A DNA stretch of 64,000 bases from the NCBI GenBank assembly GCA_000727475.1, contig KL647312.1:992001-1056000 (forward strand), in the 5' to 3' direction. Below the pieces are notes generated by a model. The model saw nothing but the letters and a program-made list of their open reading frames with translations, ran no database searches and was not told where the DNA came from. Every line of letters begins with the position of its first letter. Position 1 is the first letter of the stretch. Of the stretch, positions 44,385 to 57,390 are shown piece after piece. The translations under genes were made by a program, and so were the position numbers. This stretch comes from Sarcocystis neurona (taxonomy: Eukaryota > Apicomplexa > Conoidasida > Eucoccidiorida > Sarcocystidae).

Positions 44385-45650
44385 CTATCTATTAAAGAGG
44401 TAGAGGAGGTGGAGAAACGCGTAGTGACGCAGAAAGGAAAGGTGTGCTTGAACGAAAGGCGCACGCTTTAGGCGAGGACATGTATGGCGATGTTCCTGGC
44501 AAGGAATGCGCAACAGCACAAGAAACACTGGAGAAAGATATGTGGAGGGAAAGGAAAGGCGCACAGGTGGGCGTCTCGCACCAGTGGAAGACTCAACTGG
44601 CGAGGCGGCACGCTTGTTTTGTCCCAGTACGTCTAGAAGGACGGAAAACGCAGAGTGGGAGTCAATGGAAAGTCTTCGCTGCAGAAGAGGCGGAAGCGTC
44701 ATGGGACGGCAAAGAGCCACACGCACGAAAGAGCGAAAAGAAGAAGACATTTTGTACTATCACACACAGAGACACATGTGCATATTACATATATACACAT
44801 GGACATTCAGAAATTTGTACGTGTGTGTCTGTGTGTGCGTGCGTGTGCATCACAGAAGTGTGTACGGGTGTAATGGAAGATCTCTGCAGGACAACAACGG
44901 CGAGAGAAGGAGGCGAGGAACGGTAGATACCGAAAAAATTGTCTGCGAGATGCAGATATGTAACGTCGAATTCATCAGACAAGCCAGATGCGTGTTTTTT
45001 ATGTATATGTTAGCTCAGACACTTACAAACACGCGTGGAAGTAGACGCGGCGGCCGCTCGAGAAATCCAGATTTTCTAGAGACCAACCGCAGACGGATGC
45101 TACAGATACGTTTGCCAATGGATGATTCTGTTTGATAGTAGATGCCGTGTCTACCTTTCGCATCGACGTTTGTCGCTCTCTTGCTCCGTAAATTTCAACA
45201 TCAAACAATTGCGCTTACACGGACGTCTCCGCGTATGCGTGGGGATCTCCACCCCCACGTGTCCACTAGTGGACGTAAACGATATTCTGGGCACTCTGTT
45301 AGTCGTGTGTCTACGCATTTACCCGCCGGCGCAGCGCTCATCAGTTTTTCTTGTCGGTAAGGAACGTCTGCCCACCTTTGAAGCCTTGATTTCGAAGCAG
45401 ATGCCAAGCAGCGTTGAAAAATATATGCTGCACGCCAAGTTAGGAGACAAAGGCGGATGAAACTGAGAAGAAAAACTCGACGCATGCGCGTTTCCCTCCG
45501 CCGCGGATGGGGGAAAAACGAAAGATCCAAGCGCCGTGCCTGGAGAAAATACAGAAATAAGGGCCGTCTCTCCACAAGGGAGGCGGTGAAACGAGACGAG
45601 GAGGAGAGGAAAGAGTCGGAGAAAAGAAATATGCACTGGAGACTGGACAA
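44385..45650. other. coding-like block, strand and splicing unresolved
   Basis: Minus frames: 44750-44385 with PPLLQRRLSIDSHSAFSVLL and LGQNKRAASPVESSTGARR, and 45540-45201 with IFQRCLASASKSRLQRWADV and KCVDTRLTECPEYRLRPLVD. Plus frames: 44444-44926 with GVSHQWKTQLARRHACFVPV, and 45122-45460 with PTFEALISKQMPSSVEKYML. Each pair covers the same bases. Pyrimidine-rich tracts on minus (45480-45640) fit introns of a minus gene, so minus is slightly favoured. No family recognised. Confidence 0.35.
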
Positions 45651-45659
45651 TCGATACCT

Positions 45660-46365
45660 GCTATCGACGTTGCGCGCCGATCATTACACGCGCGCGTACA
45701 TACGTAGCATACGTGCATGCTTGGATCTACATCAACACATTATTCAACCGTATATATCACGTACGCCTGCAATATATGTCTGCACACACATAAGGCAGTA
45801 CTACAGCAAACGTACGCGCAGTACATATATATATCCATGATACGTACATCCATACAGACACTTGTTGACATATATATATATATATATGTACATCCATCCA
45901 TTCATACATACATACACACGTACATATATCTACCTGCGTGTACCCCTACATACGTCGCACATAGAATAGATTGAATATTGACTATATGTTTGTAAGAGAA
46001 TGGTTGTCGATTCCAGGGACTGCATACTCCCATATTCGCCTATATACACATACGTATGTATGTATGTATGATATATGGATGTATGTATGCATGTATGCAT
46101 GTCTGCATGTATGCATGTATGTATATATATATATATATACATGTACACGATGGTATGCACACGTCGGTTATCGGGGGTCTCGTCGCCCACCTATGCGTTT
46201 ACATGTACACATAAGGTGCATACATATACAAGTGTATACGTATACATATACGAGCATATCTGTACTAGTATACTTACGTATGCACATGCAGGCACAAGTA
46301 TACAAGTATGGATGCACACTTATGCCTAGGTATGCACGTGCACTACTATAAATGCGTTTCCTACT
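45660..46365. repeat. TA/TGTA/CATG microsatellite
   Basis: Tandem TATG, TACA and GCATGTAT units (for example ATGTATGC repeats at 46080-46125) without supported coding sequence. Confidence 0.85.
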
Positions 46366-46894
46366 GTGCGCACATTCGGAATATTTAAATTGAGATTGGT
46401 GCTAGAAGAATGGGGGAAGTTTTTCAGCACGAGCCACCGGTCCGCTGAAACCAAAATAGCCAAGAGAAAAGAAAATCGTCCGTCATTTTTCTTAGTTTCC
46501 TGCTGCTATTGCCACAGTTATTGTTGCTTCACAAAATTGTGCAGCTTTCCTTTTCAGCCAAACACTAGGACGTCCTTCCTAATGCAAAGTGCACGCAGAG
46601 TAACGAAAAGGCAGCAGCAAGGCAGCCAGAGTTGCAAGCCTGCAACTGCCTAAATATTCGGGTTTAAAGACCGGTATGAACGCCTTTTTAAGCCCCTTCC
46701 TGAACAATTGGAGTCAAGGAAGCGCGACACAAAGTTGCGGGAAACAGATAACGGAACTCCATTATAGAAAAGTGCAGCTCCCTCGCATAAGACTTGGAAG
46801 CCAATTCAGCACACAGTTCAAACGTAGTTCAAAAATAAGTGAATCTTGCCAGACCTTCCTTGCCTCTCACATGTTCTTTTTGCAGTGCGATTAG
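46366..46894 (+). CDS. two short hypothetical frames in repeat-poor DNA
   Basis: The first frame (46366-46653) includes KLRLVLEEWGKFFSTSHRSA and KIAKRKENRPSFFL. The second (ATG 46676 to TAG 46894, 72 aa) reads MNAFLSPFLNNWSQGSATQS and RKVQLPRIRLGSQFSTQFKR. Both are non-repetitive, in a kilobase with few microsatellites. No splice join or family was found; they may be chance frames. Confidence 0.25.
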
Positions 46895-47037
46895 TAGCGC
46901 ACGTACACGAATAATATACACATGTTAGGAAGAGCTACACGTTTTTCGGCGTTCACACGTATATCTAGATCATCACGTTTGCTACGTCTACGGAAGCGGC
47001 GCATGGAAGAGTAGTAGTTACCTCATGAGGTACACTT

Positions 47038-47364
47038 TCATGGAAAAGCCGAAAAGACGCTCTGCAGGCCTGCCCCCCCAGGAGCCATCCTCCTTGATGC
47101 AAGAAGGTTTGTATTTATGTACAGAGCCAGAGGTGAATAGTTGTGCACAGTAGAGTGCGTGGGCGCATTTGCACACAAGCGTGAAGGTGGAATTCTGTAG
47201 AATTTCTCATCAACAAGTGTTACGCATGAATGCACACGCGCCATATGATGTTGAGCAGGTGATAACAGCACGTTTGTATACACAAGGTGTGAAACCGCAA
47301 AGGTGGAACTCATGTGGATACAACTAAGGGCTGCACTTCTCAGCACCGATACATTCTCAGACAC
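47038..47364 (-). CDS. hypothetical frame, 108 codons, no ATG
   Basis: A minus frame open from 47364 to 47038 reads SENVSVLRSAALSCIHMSST, then HMARVHSCVTLVDEKFYRIP and LLASRRMAPGGAGLQSVFSA. The composition is protein-like, but it begins at GTG, so if real it is an internal or terminal exon. Nothing is known about its role. Confidence 0.25.
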   Translation of the reverse strand: MSENVSVLRSAALSCIHMSSTFAVSHLVYTNVLLSPAQHHMARVHSCVTLVDEKFYRIPPSRLCANAPTHSTVHNYSPLALYINTNLLASRRMAPGGAGLQSVFSAFP

Positions 47365-47369
47365 CCATA

Positions 47370-49300
47370 TGTAATTTACACAAATGTATTACGTTGACAC
47401 GCGGCTACACGTCTACGTGGGGACCCAGGTATATCCACCTCCCATATATATATATATACATACACATATACGTATATAAGGCACTATCATTCACATATAT
47501 ATATATATATATATGTTAGAGAACCACATTATTCATACAATGTCTGCATATGGCTAGAGATTCATATATACTCTCTTGAAAGATGAAGAACAATGTGAAG
47601 AACCAGCTGAGAATTCGCCTGTGCAAGGGGGGGTTTGTATGTCGCAGGTCAATCCTGTGATCGACTAATTTCCCAGCTGAAACCTACCCGTGCACTCCGT
47701 AGCGTGTTCGCAATGTAGGAAGACGGAGTGAAAAGTAGATTTGGTGCTGCTGTCCAAGTACGCAAATCATTTGCACGCCACTGCGCCAGATACACACATG
47801 CCGGTCAATATTCTTTTCGTATTTTAAAACAAGATTAATTCCTCCGCAGAAATGAGCTGTCGTTTCAATGCTGATGTACCCACATTTCTTTTATCACTAT
47901 TCACTTCTCTTATGTAAGGATATACTGCAATTTGAGACGATTTTACCCATATATATATATATATGACACATAGTGGTAATCGTGGATTTCTGTCTTTTCC
48001 TAAACACCTTCGTTCGTTACTTTCGATACGGGGAAAATACATTCACCGGCCTCCTCATGCGTTTTTGTCCTCCGAGAATTATTCCTCAGCCCGACTGTGT
48101 TCGCTTCTTTCCTGTCTCCGTCTCTCGTGGTCTAAGTAACTTCCTGCATACACTTGTGACTGCATGTACGCGTAGGGCGTCTTGCCGCCGCTCCAATCAT
48201 CCTAAGTGATGCAACAACGCCTCCATCTGACAAGAAGGGTCTACAAAGGCGTACGTACGTGTTTCTTTATGTCACTCTCTCTCCCGCTACATACATAATT
48301 AGCAAGAAGCCAACAGAGCTATGCAGAGACGCGTCCACAATTAGACGAGTGTGGACGGATGTTGGCAACATGGCAATTTAAAACACTGATGTCCGTACAG
48401 CTATTTACGTCGCGAACCCTACGAAGATATGTGAGGCCGGAGGGCGACGTATTGACGCAGGCAACTGAACACACGCATCCATCTCGTTCCTGTGTCTTCT
48501 CCCCGTTATATCTTTCCCTGTGTCTCTAATTCTCCCTTCCCTCGTCCTCCTTTGTCTGTCGCTCTCTATATGTAGCTCACATAGAAGAATGCGACAAGTT
48601 CAAATGCACAGAAGCATTTAGTGATGTAGGGGACACTGCCTATACCTAGAAACATACACACACGCACACACCCACCCACACGAACACATCCGTGCGTACA
48701 TACATATGTGTATACATATGTTTATGAATAAGTACACATCTACACACATACACACCAGACACCCACCGTGAATTAACGGCCACCCACACGTCGTGTGTAT
48801 AGAGGGAAGCAAAGAAACATAGTGCTCGTCATTCGTCTGCCCACACACAGGTCGTGTGTATACAGGGAAGCAAAGAAACATAGTGTTCGTTATTCGTCTC
48901 TACAGATTTCTATAACTCTCTCCATTTGCCCACGTGCTTACCTACGCAAATGTTACACGTGCACGCGCATGTGGACGGACGTGGATCTGCGTGTACGTAC
49001 AGTGCGCTACAGAACTACTTACATACGGAGGGGATGGAATAAAGTGTCGTCATTTGCCCCCCTACTGATGCCTGTTCTTACGTTGCTTTCCCGCGTGAAT
49101 CCACAGAGCACCTACACGTACAATCGAGCGAAAATGGCATCTTCTTGTGTGTGGTTGTGCTCTGAAGTGTGTAAATAAGTGCCGCTGTTCTTGCGGCTAA
49201 TACCCTGCCAGCTCTTCCTGTGTTTTTCGCTCTCTCCCTCCTTCATTCTTCGCTGGTCACGTAGAATGAATACATATATGGCTGCGTGACGCCAACCAGC
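47370..49300. other. stretch without a supported gene
   Basis: Mixed unique and TA/CA microsatellite DNA (pure TA runs at 47443 and 47497). It includes a 61-bp tandem duplication at 48791-48900 (unit start TCGTGTGTATA, then GGGAAGCAAAGAAACATAGT). Open frames are short and lack good splice signals. Confidence 0.6.
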
Positions 49301-49577
49301 AATATATGTATTCATTCTCGTGCTGCTCTCCCTACGTCTGCAGCTGCTGCGGCTCCCGCAGGAGCACCTGCCAGTGCTCTCTGCCGGTGATTGTGCTGCC
49401 TCCCTGCTGCTGCTGCTGTCGCCCCCTCCCAGCTGGTGTTCTGTTGCCGTTGCAACAGCTGCGGCTGCTGTGAGGATAGCAGTGCGCTGCAGGTGTTGCT
49501 GCTGCTGGTACTACGTCCGCTGCGGCTTCTGTTGCGCATGGAGAGAGGGAGTCACTAAGTGTTGTATATATACATCG

Positions 49578-50103
49578 ATGAAGCCACGCACTGCAGCAGT
49601 TGCTGCCGTGGTAGTAGTGCAGCTGAGATCCCCTGCTGCTACAGCAGATGCCCCTGCTGGTGTTGTTCCCGTTGCTGCTACTACTGCTGCCCCCGCTGTT
49701 CCCGGGCGACATCGTCGTTGTGCGCAGCAACGGTATTGGCTCTGTATCACTTGCCTTGTAGGTCCTCGTTCCAGGCTGCTGCTGGTGCTTCTTTCATACC
49801 GATCTCTTGCGCGGTGCAAGCGGGCAACGAAGCGAGAGGTCAGCCCGAGTCGCTCGCACTGGCGCTACTCCCACTGTATCACTACTACCACGGTATGTCC
49901 CGTGGCTGCGCTATGCCATTGGCAGCGCGTTGCTGCTGCCCGGTGCAACGGCTGCCGTTGGACTGCGGCAGGTGGAGGAGCTGCCGCTGCTGGGCCCGGA
50001 TTGCCGGTCGCACGACGTCGGTGTCGTGGTTGTCGCTGCTGCTGCTGCTGCTAACGCGGAAAGTGCAGCTCGTCCTGCGCAGCAGTTCGGGACGGAAAGC
50101 TAG
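49578..50103 (+). CDS. Ala/Val-rich protein with signal-like start, two or more exons
   Basis: ATG 49578 opens a plus frame, MKPRTAAVAAVVVVQLRSPA, resembling a signal peptide, followed by an Ala/Thr/Pro-rich stretch and RRCAQQRYWLCITCL up to a donor (CTT|GTAGGT) after 49757 (60 codons, phase 0). A second plus frame, open to TAG 50103, reads TPTVSLLPRYVPWLRYAIGS, then ALLLPGATAAVGLRQVEELP, LLGPDCRSHDVGV, an Ala run and PAQQFGTES. The frame just downstream (50085-50227) ends AIECLAFPLHCTV. The junction between the first two is not fixed. The antisense frames are also open. A secreted or surface protein is possible (inference). Confidence 0.4.
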
Positions 50104-50537
50104 TCGACAACCGAACGCATCTCCCTCTGCGGCCGCTGCACCGGTGCGCCGTGCAGCAAGCCAACGTCATCTTCCCGCGGCTGCGGCTATCGAGTGTCTT
50201 GCTTTCCCGCTGCACTGCACAGTGTGAATTGTTTTTTTTCCTTTTCTCGAAGTCTCATCTAGATGGATCACCCTCACGGCTGCTATCCCCTTCCGTTGCG
50301 AAAGGAAATGTCGAACTGCTGCCTCGGTCAGCAGTAGCCGTTTCTTCCCGTTCCATCACCCTCTCTGCAAGGAGGCGCCGCGACAGCAACAACGGAAGCT
50401 ACGTCAAGCGGGCCAACATCAACAACCACACAGCGACTCAAGCAGCACCATCCTCTGTGTGTCTCTGCGTCGGTGGTGCCCTTTAGAAGCATAGCTGCGC
50501 GGCAATTTCTTCAAAGAATAACGAAGAAACAGCGGAC

Positions 50538-50690
50538 ATCCACAATCCAGTTCCACGAACACACGGCTACACACACTTAATCAAAGTGCTTCCTTCCTCT
50601 CCGTGGCAGATCCACAATCCATTTCCACAGAAACACGGCTACACACACTTTACCGAAGCGCTTTCTTCCTCTCCGTGGCAGAGACCTTCT
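50538..50690. repeat. 72-bp tandem duplication
   Basis: Units starting ATCCACAATCCA (at 50538 and 50610) share CACGGCTACACACACTT and TTCCTCTCCGTGGCAGA with a few differences. A CAG/CAA array follows at 50780-50822. Confidence 0.85.
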
Positions 50691-50999
50691 GTGTCAACTG
50701 CGGCTGTGGCAAGAGCGAACTGCAGCAGCGGTGTACAGCAGCCACGGCACAGCAGCAGCAGTGGCAACAGTAGCTAAGAGAGCAGCAGCAGCAGCAACAG
50801 CAGCAGCAACAACAGCAACAGCGGAACGACATCACACCGCCCAACTTGTCACAGCAGCAGGAGCCGAAGGAAAAAGTTAGAGGGCAAACAGGTGTCGGCG
50901 ATCTACGAAGACGCCGAGTAAGAAACCAGGCACACGCAGACCCAGTGCGAGTGTTCTAAGCGATCCGACCAGCAACAGCAAGAGCCACGCGGAAGTGAC

Positions 51000-51513
51000 C
51001 TCCAGTTTTTGCGGGAGGTGACCTTCGGATGCAGCAGCAGCCTCACCGATGACTGCGGTGGCAGCGGCGGCAGAAGCAGTGGCGGAGCCAGCAGAGGTAG
51101 GTGTGGTCCCGTTCTTGTAGAGAACAGCAGCAACGGCAGCTGGAGTCATCCCACGCTGCTCCGGAAGAAAAGCCAGCCACCTACGCGCACGAGGATCTTG
51201 TGCTGCGATTACCCATCAGCCGCGGCTGTAATCTTTTTGCTATTACGGTCGCTGCTCTTGTTGAACAGTGTCGTTTCCATACAGGCAAGGAACAGGCAAT
51301 TTAGGGTATCAAGCAGCGCAGAAGTCCCGCGTAAAAAAGCCGCAGAAGGTGAAGTAAACGGCAACGGAGCAATCTTACGAAGGGCAGCACCTTACCGTTG
51401 GCGATTGGCGGCATACACCCCCGCACATCTGTAACCAGCTTCACACGCTCCACAACTGGTCAACCCTGAAAGCACAGGATGAGTTGCTGCCGTTGTCGCC
51501 AATTTTAGGGTGA
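51000..51513 (-). CDS. Ala-rich protein of unknown function, two consecutive exons
   Basis: Minus exons 51513-51396 (118 nt, CTACATTAG acceptor, CG|GTAAGG donor) and 51180-51000 (181 nt, GCGCGTAG acceptor) join in phase (2/1). The first reads LKLATTAATHPVLSGLTS, then CGACEAGYRCAGVYAANRQ. The second reads WLAFLPEQRGMTPAAVAAVL, then YKNGTTPTSAGSATASAAAA and GHLPQKLE. Three closely spaced Cys and an Ala/Thr/Ser-rich region suggest a secreted or surface protein, but no signal peptide or anchor has been located. The gene faces the plus gene at 49578-50103. Upstream exons should lie beyond 51513. Confidence 0.5.
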
Positions 51514-54480
51514 CTAATGTAGTGATCAGGGAAGGTAATGCAAGAGCGTAAGCAGGGAAATGTTTACATACTCCGGTATGATGGATTTTGAATGGACAAG
51601 ACACCGAGCACACGAAGGATACGTATCGGTGACACGAAGTTGAAAGGGATGCGAGGATCTGTATCAGCATATTCAGTTCGTTTATGTTTGGTGACTTCAG
51701 CAAGGAACACGATGACACCGGGTGCATGTGGACATATGCAAACACGGAGGAAGAAGGAAAAAATACAGATGAAGTGAGAGGCAATACAAAATGCAAAGCG
51801 CACACATTCAGGTGTATAAGCCAAGAGCGCGCGAGAAACCTCTACTGTATCTGATGCAGCAGCAAAGAAAAAAGAGGACCGGTTTCCATTACCAGTCTGC
51901 GCCTTGGGGCGACTTGTTGTGGGAAAAAGAGAGAAGGATCTCACGCAGACATACTGACGCGTGTTTATCCACAGAAGAAGCACATCCGATACGTACGACA
52001 CCGATATGGATACTTTACTACGTACGACGCGGTCACACTTTATTTCTCTTTCTCCCTCACGCCCCCTGCCTTAAGATACGCCATGCACAGCTGAGCGTAG
52101 TGTACGTCTGTGAGTATAATGTATGTACGGGAGAGAACGCTAATATTCCCCTTCGCCGTAACCAGCGCGTCAGTTCGTGTCGCAGTGTTTCAGGGGTATA
52201 TAAAAGAGGCATGAGTCTACCTGTGTACAGGTGTAGGTCGATTTCTACTAAGGCCGTCCTTTCAGGAATTTTGGGTCACATATGAAGAAATCCTCAAGTT
52301 TTCATTGTGTCAAACACATTCCGGCAATCTACGTCAGGCTACAAGCAGGACTACACACGGCTGTGCACAAGACTCTAGACACGTCTGTCACTGGCACGTA
52401 GATACATGACCGTAGACGTGTTTGTGTGTATACGTATACGTAGTGGTCACTTTATATATGCATGTGTGTGCCTGTGTCACCCCACACATATTGAACAACA
52501 GGGGGGTCTGAGTATCTGCAAATCACAGCTACATGTGTGCAAGCGTGTGGACTCCAGCATAGATTTATTACAATTTTTTACGAATCAGTCGACGCATTCA
52601 CCGAAATATGTGTAACTGTACACACACGTGTGTGCGCACCTATATTCGCGCACACCGATACGTACATAGTTTCAATTATATAATGGATTTACATACCTCT
52701 ACGTACATACATGTGTCCGAATATATGTACATACGCGTGCGTATATATATTCCCTATTTACGTAGGGTCTTTGTCAACCACATCTGTATATATGTATATA
52801 AGTGTTTTCTGTGATCCGGGTGTCTGTAGTTGTCTATATCTACACAAGTACGTACATGTATATATTTCTGTGTATACATACGTATGTATACACTAACACT
52901 CATGACTCCTCATGTATGCCTTTTGATATTTCCAGTGACGTATATAGACGTCTATACATGCATATGTGTACGTATATATGCTTCAGCCACTATCCTCATA
53001 TATCCGATTATACGCGTATCTCAATAATTTTCCACCTTGCGCTCTCTCAACACACACTGACACAGCTCTTTATTTTGTCGGACTTCCACATATATATACA
53101 TATCTATAGATGCCTGAGGATTTTCCATCTAGGTGTACTCCATGGGCCTCAAAAATTGCACTTGTGCACCGACAGATTCTAAGAAAGACAAGTATGTGCA
53201 GCCCTTCTAGAAAGACGTGTGTATGTGTAGGAATTGCTGCCTTCGCTACAGGCGTCGACGCACCCTTGCACGTCGTGTGACTTGTAATCATTTGTCTTCT
53301 TCTGCCGAAGAAAACCGACACGTCAAGAACGCGTGAAGGAACAAGTGCAGCATATCCCCTTTGCCGTCTCTCCTTCCCTTGGCAATTGTTGCACCGTGTG
53401 GCAGCTCGCTTAGGAGCACAAAGCTCGTCATGCATACACGTATACATATATGTATATATATACATATATGTACAAAGGTATGTACAAGCATGTACAGCAG
53501 CATCTTATGAACCATCTCAAATCTACCTGTGATGTGTGACTTTCTCTACGTACAAGACACGTGTGTACAGCAACGTTCAGCGAGCTTGTAACGCGCATCT
53601 GCACCTACACACGCATAGGTATGTGTGCACATATTTGTCACCGCCTGTGTGCACGTTCACATGTGTCTCCGAAGATTCATCTGTGCTCCTCTGTATCAGT
53701 ACCCATAGGTCTACTGATACGTGTGCGTATCAGCGTCGTTGCCTTCTTCGTTTTGTTCAAGGATCTACCGTAGAGTACGCGATTTACCATGTCCTTGCAC
53801 GGAGATCGTCCCTATCTCTACGTTGTGACTGTCTCCCTCTTCAGTTCAGTACGAACACAGACGTGTACCTACATGCTTCACAGATGTATAAACATATGTG
53901 TGGACATTACGTGTGTCGGTAGATGGTTATTTTAAGGTATAATCCCATATGTAGACGCATACGGTAGACACCAGGCAGGTACAAATATACGTATATATAT
54001 ATATATAGATAGATAGATACGTATATTATTCAAAGGTATATCTACATATAAAGCCCGTAGGTGGACCAATACGTAGTGGATAGAAAACTCAGAGAAATCT
54101 CTCATTTGTATTCAGAGACGTCTATTCACATACGTAGACCCGTTACGTCCTGTACTCAGATATCTCTCTCTCTCTATATATATATATATGTAAACGGATG
54201 GCAGGAGCAAGGGCGTCTCGCTTCTACTGTTCCCCTCTACCCTATATGTATATATATATATGTATACTTACCATTTGTGTATACGTATAGGTATACACTT
54301 GTAGACCGGCATATCCCTGTGTGTAAATGGATGGGAGGAGTGGCTGATTCACGGAGCTACTATTATCTTCCATATTCCCTCCTACCCGTATTATATATAT
54401 ACATATATACAGATATATAAATATGCATCCGCACGTCACATACGTGATGACGCCCAGCTAGACACTTGTAGACCAGCAAG
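51514..54480. other. mostly gene-free stretch
   Basis: 51514-52300 holds unique DNA with non-repetitive minus frames (for example HMHPVSSCSLLKSPNINELN) but no usable splice pattern. 52300-54480 is TA/CA microsatellite with islands; the island 53150-53420 has a minus frame with AATRCNNCQGKERRQRGY and RVLDVSVFFGRRRQMITSH. No gene is claimed. Confidence 0.5.
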
Positions 54481-54483
54481 CGT

Positions 54484-54790
54484 CTACGTCCAATCGATCA
54501 TTCGAAGGTATGCGGCGACAAAGGAAATTTCACTGCACACGACCCCTGGGTAGACGTGTACGCTCACCGGCGCTTGTCTTCTTCCTTTCTCCTTTTCTCT
54601 TTGTCCTCCTCTGCGTGATTTGCTTTTCCCTAGTTTCAGTAGAATACTAGGTGCGTGCTCACGCAGCACGTGGCGGGTGGTCTCTTTGCCGCAACAAAGA
54701 CCCAGTCCGGCGTGCGCCCACTTCTTTCTGCTGTAATCCTGGCACCGAACTCCCACAATTTCACGCATTTTCCCCCTGTCTCTCTCAGTA
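54484..54790. other. coding-like block, strand unresolved
   Basis: Minus: ATG 54768 to TAG 54484 gives a complete 94-aa frame with MREIVGVRCQDYSRKKWAHA, LGLCCGKETTRHVLREHAP and SVHVYPGVVCSEISFVAAY. Plus: behind a long pyrimidine tract ending TTTCAG (54649) a frame reads CVLTQHVAGGLFAATKTQSG and LLSAVILAPNSHNFTHF. The intron-like tract favours plus; the complete ATG frame favours minus. Confidence 0.35.
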
Positions 54791-55499
54791 TGTATATATA
54801 TATATATGTATACGTGTAGGCACTGCGTGCGAATGTCGGCGAAGGTCCGTCCATCTCTGTATAAATTTGTGCTTCTCCATTCGTCTTCGTAATAATTCTT
54901 CAGCTATTTGTCTACTTGTATGTTTACATGCCAGTCTATTTCGCAAAAAGAGGTGTACGGGCTGCTAGGGCCGCTGTGCAAGCAACTCTTCTTCCCTGCT
55001 TGTATGTGCGTGTGTCTGAGGGTGGGTGTGGGTCTAGCTACAGTTGCGTATATTGATCTCGATAGACCAGTTGATCTGACGAAGAAGTACGGGTGATGTA
55101 CACGTGTGGTAGGAGTCCCTTGAAAAGGGTGTACCGCCGCGTGAGGCGCTTCCGTTCACGAAGATCGCATGGAGACACTGCCGTCTCTGTGCATTGCATT
55201 TTATTACTTACTGTATGTGTCAGATATTGGTATATGTATATATATATATGCATGTGTATGTGTGTATTCGACGACACACAGCATTTCATCCCGACAAGCA
55301 CAAATAGACCCATACGCATGTATACACGCAGGAGCATAAGTAGAAGCGGGACGTCTTCGGAAATATGTAGAAAATCGCGCGTGGACACAGGCGTATGCGC
55401 ACGCATGTTGCTTACCACCGAGTGTGTATGCCTAGATGTGTAAAGAAACGTGTGTATGCCAGCCACCTGCACGCGTATACATATACATACACGCGTTTG

Positions 55500-55585
55500 T
55501 TGACGCACACACAAATAGACACACGTACACACGTACACACACACACACACACACGTACACACACACACACACACACACACACTAT
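55500..55585. repeat. (AC)n microsatellite
   Basis: Nearly pure AC repeats interrupted by CGTAC. Flanks 54800-55860 contain TA/CA repeats and no supported gene. Confidence 0.9.
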
Positions 55586-56034
55586 TTTAATATCGCCCCC
55601 GTGCACAGATGTGTACACCCGGACATGCGTCTCTGAAAGCTGTATCTGTGGAAGTCTGAGCAGCGATGACGTCTCCCTATACAACCATATCAGTTTCCCC
55701 AGAGGCGTATATATATATATGCACATAAACAAACAGACACGTACGTCTTTCATGGAGTGTTCAACTAACCACCTCTGTCATACATGTCTGTAGATATCTT
55801 TCTTTCGGTGAAACTCGTTCCAGAGAGAAGTCTGCAGACAGAAATTACTCCTTCCACTTCACTCTGCTTGTGTAAGTCTCGCTCGCTCTGTGTCTCTCTC
55901 TGTGTGCGTGTGTTGTGTACGTAGACCTACACAGACGTCGTCTCCAGTGCGCAGCCCTTGGTGTACATGTTTTCGTATGCATGCAGGCGCTCACGCAGAG
56001 CACGTCGGAGGTGGGTGGTGCCTGAGATTGGGAC

Positions 56035-56380
56035 TCACACCGGCTTCGTTCTCTTGTCCTTCGTCCGCGTCTTTCTTTTTCCCTCCTCGCTGGCCAATCG
56101 TTTGCAGTTGTTGTAGTAGGCCCGAGCAGCTGCGGCAAGTAGCAGCAGCAGCAGCAAAATGAGGTGGGCAGCAGCCTCCGCATTCTTCTCTACTGCTGCA
56201 TCTGCTGGCGGTGCGGCTGCGGCTCTTCCCAGTGCTGCCGCTGCCGCTTCTTTTCTTCCCCCTGCTGCTGCTACACCAAGGCACACTGCTTCCTCCTCCT
56301 TCAGCGGCTGGCAAGACTTGCTGAATCCCCTACACAGCAGCAGCTGGTTGCCGTCCGTGCTGCTGCTTCTCGTTATTGAG
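56035..56380 (-). CDS. candidate terminal exon with a C-terminal membrane anchor
   Basis: A minus frame ends at TGA 56035 with an Ala-rich stretch, a hydrophobic segment (HLILLLLLLLAAAARAYY) and a basic tail (KRLASEEGKRKTRTKDKRTK). This order suits a tail-anchored or type I membrane protein. Upstream in the frame come LCRGFSKSCQPLKEEEAVCL and an Ala run. The plus frame from 56159 (MRWAAASAFFSTAASAGG, donor GCA|GTAAGC) is a competing reading, so confidence is low. Confidence 0.3.
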
Positions 56381-57205
56381 GCAGTAAGCGACACACTGCT
56401 GCAGTCGCTTACCTTACCTTCCCTCCTCTGCATTGAGGTCGCCGCACCTACGTAGATGCCCGTCTGCACACATAACAAAAATAACTGTCTCTCTCGCAGC
56501 CTCCGTATACACATATGCACAGATGTATATATATGTGTAGGTCTGCATGGATCTGCGTATGAGGGTAGGCATATATGTGCGCCTAGGTCTATATATATAC
56601 ACAGAGGGAAGTGTTCGTGTCCAGTTACGCACACGCGTGTCCACACAGACATATGCGTATTCTGTATATATATGTATACACGTGAGAAGCGCTCACAAGT
56701 ATAGCTGTATATGTCTTTGTACATGTATATGTGTATTTGTACCCCTGTAGGAGAAGTGCATACTAGTGAACACCAGTCCACATGCCTTTTTATGCGTACG
56801 AGTCTCCGACGCGCTTGCGTGTGTCCCCACTAGTAGCAGTTCCTTAGTTTTTTGGCTTGCCGTCCCCGGCTCCCCATCTTCTTGCACGAACGTGGGAACT
56901 TCTGCTGCTCCTGCTGCAGCGCCTGTGTGACAGCGTGCATCCCCAAACGAAAACGGGTATTCTACAGCCAGCTTTCTTTTCCCCTTTTGTCACTTACATC
57001 CGTTTGTTTCCTTGGCATGCAGTCGCCCACAGACATGTTGGCGGCTGCTTCTATCAGAGGGTGTCCCCTGTGTTTCCACCTTTCTCTGCGAAAGTCTGGG
57101 TCCCTCTCTTCTTTGTCTCACGAAGTCAGACGTGCATCCGCTGCTGTGCATATATATAAGTGGGCCATGGCGACAACACATGTGTCTCTCCCTTCTCTCA
57201 TGCAG

Positions 57206-57390
57206 CAGAAAGACACGCCTTCCCCGCTGCGGAGGCTGTCTCCAATACTCTTGGGGTGGCTGCTCTTGCTACTGCGCCTCCACCGCCTCCTGCGTCGAGT
57301 TGCTTCTCCATACACAGCGCCTTCGTCAACAGTTCGTTTTTACGTTCCCTGGAACTGTTGCAGGAGCTTCAGAAGCCGTTGCGCACATAG
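57206..57390 (+). CDS. terminal exon of a hypothetical protein
   Basis: A strong acceptor (CTCTCCCTTCTCTCATGCAG) precedes a plus frame of 2 nt plus 61 codons: ERHAFPAAEAVSNTLGVAAL, a Pro run, CFSIHSAFVNSSFLRSLELL and QELQKPLRT, with TAG at 57388-57390. Upstream exons are probably at 56870-57160, where several plus frames are open (for example MQSPTDMLAAASIRGCPLCF). No function recognised. Confidence 0.4.
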
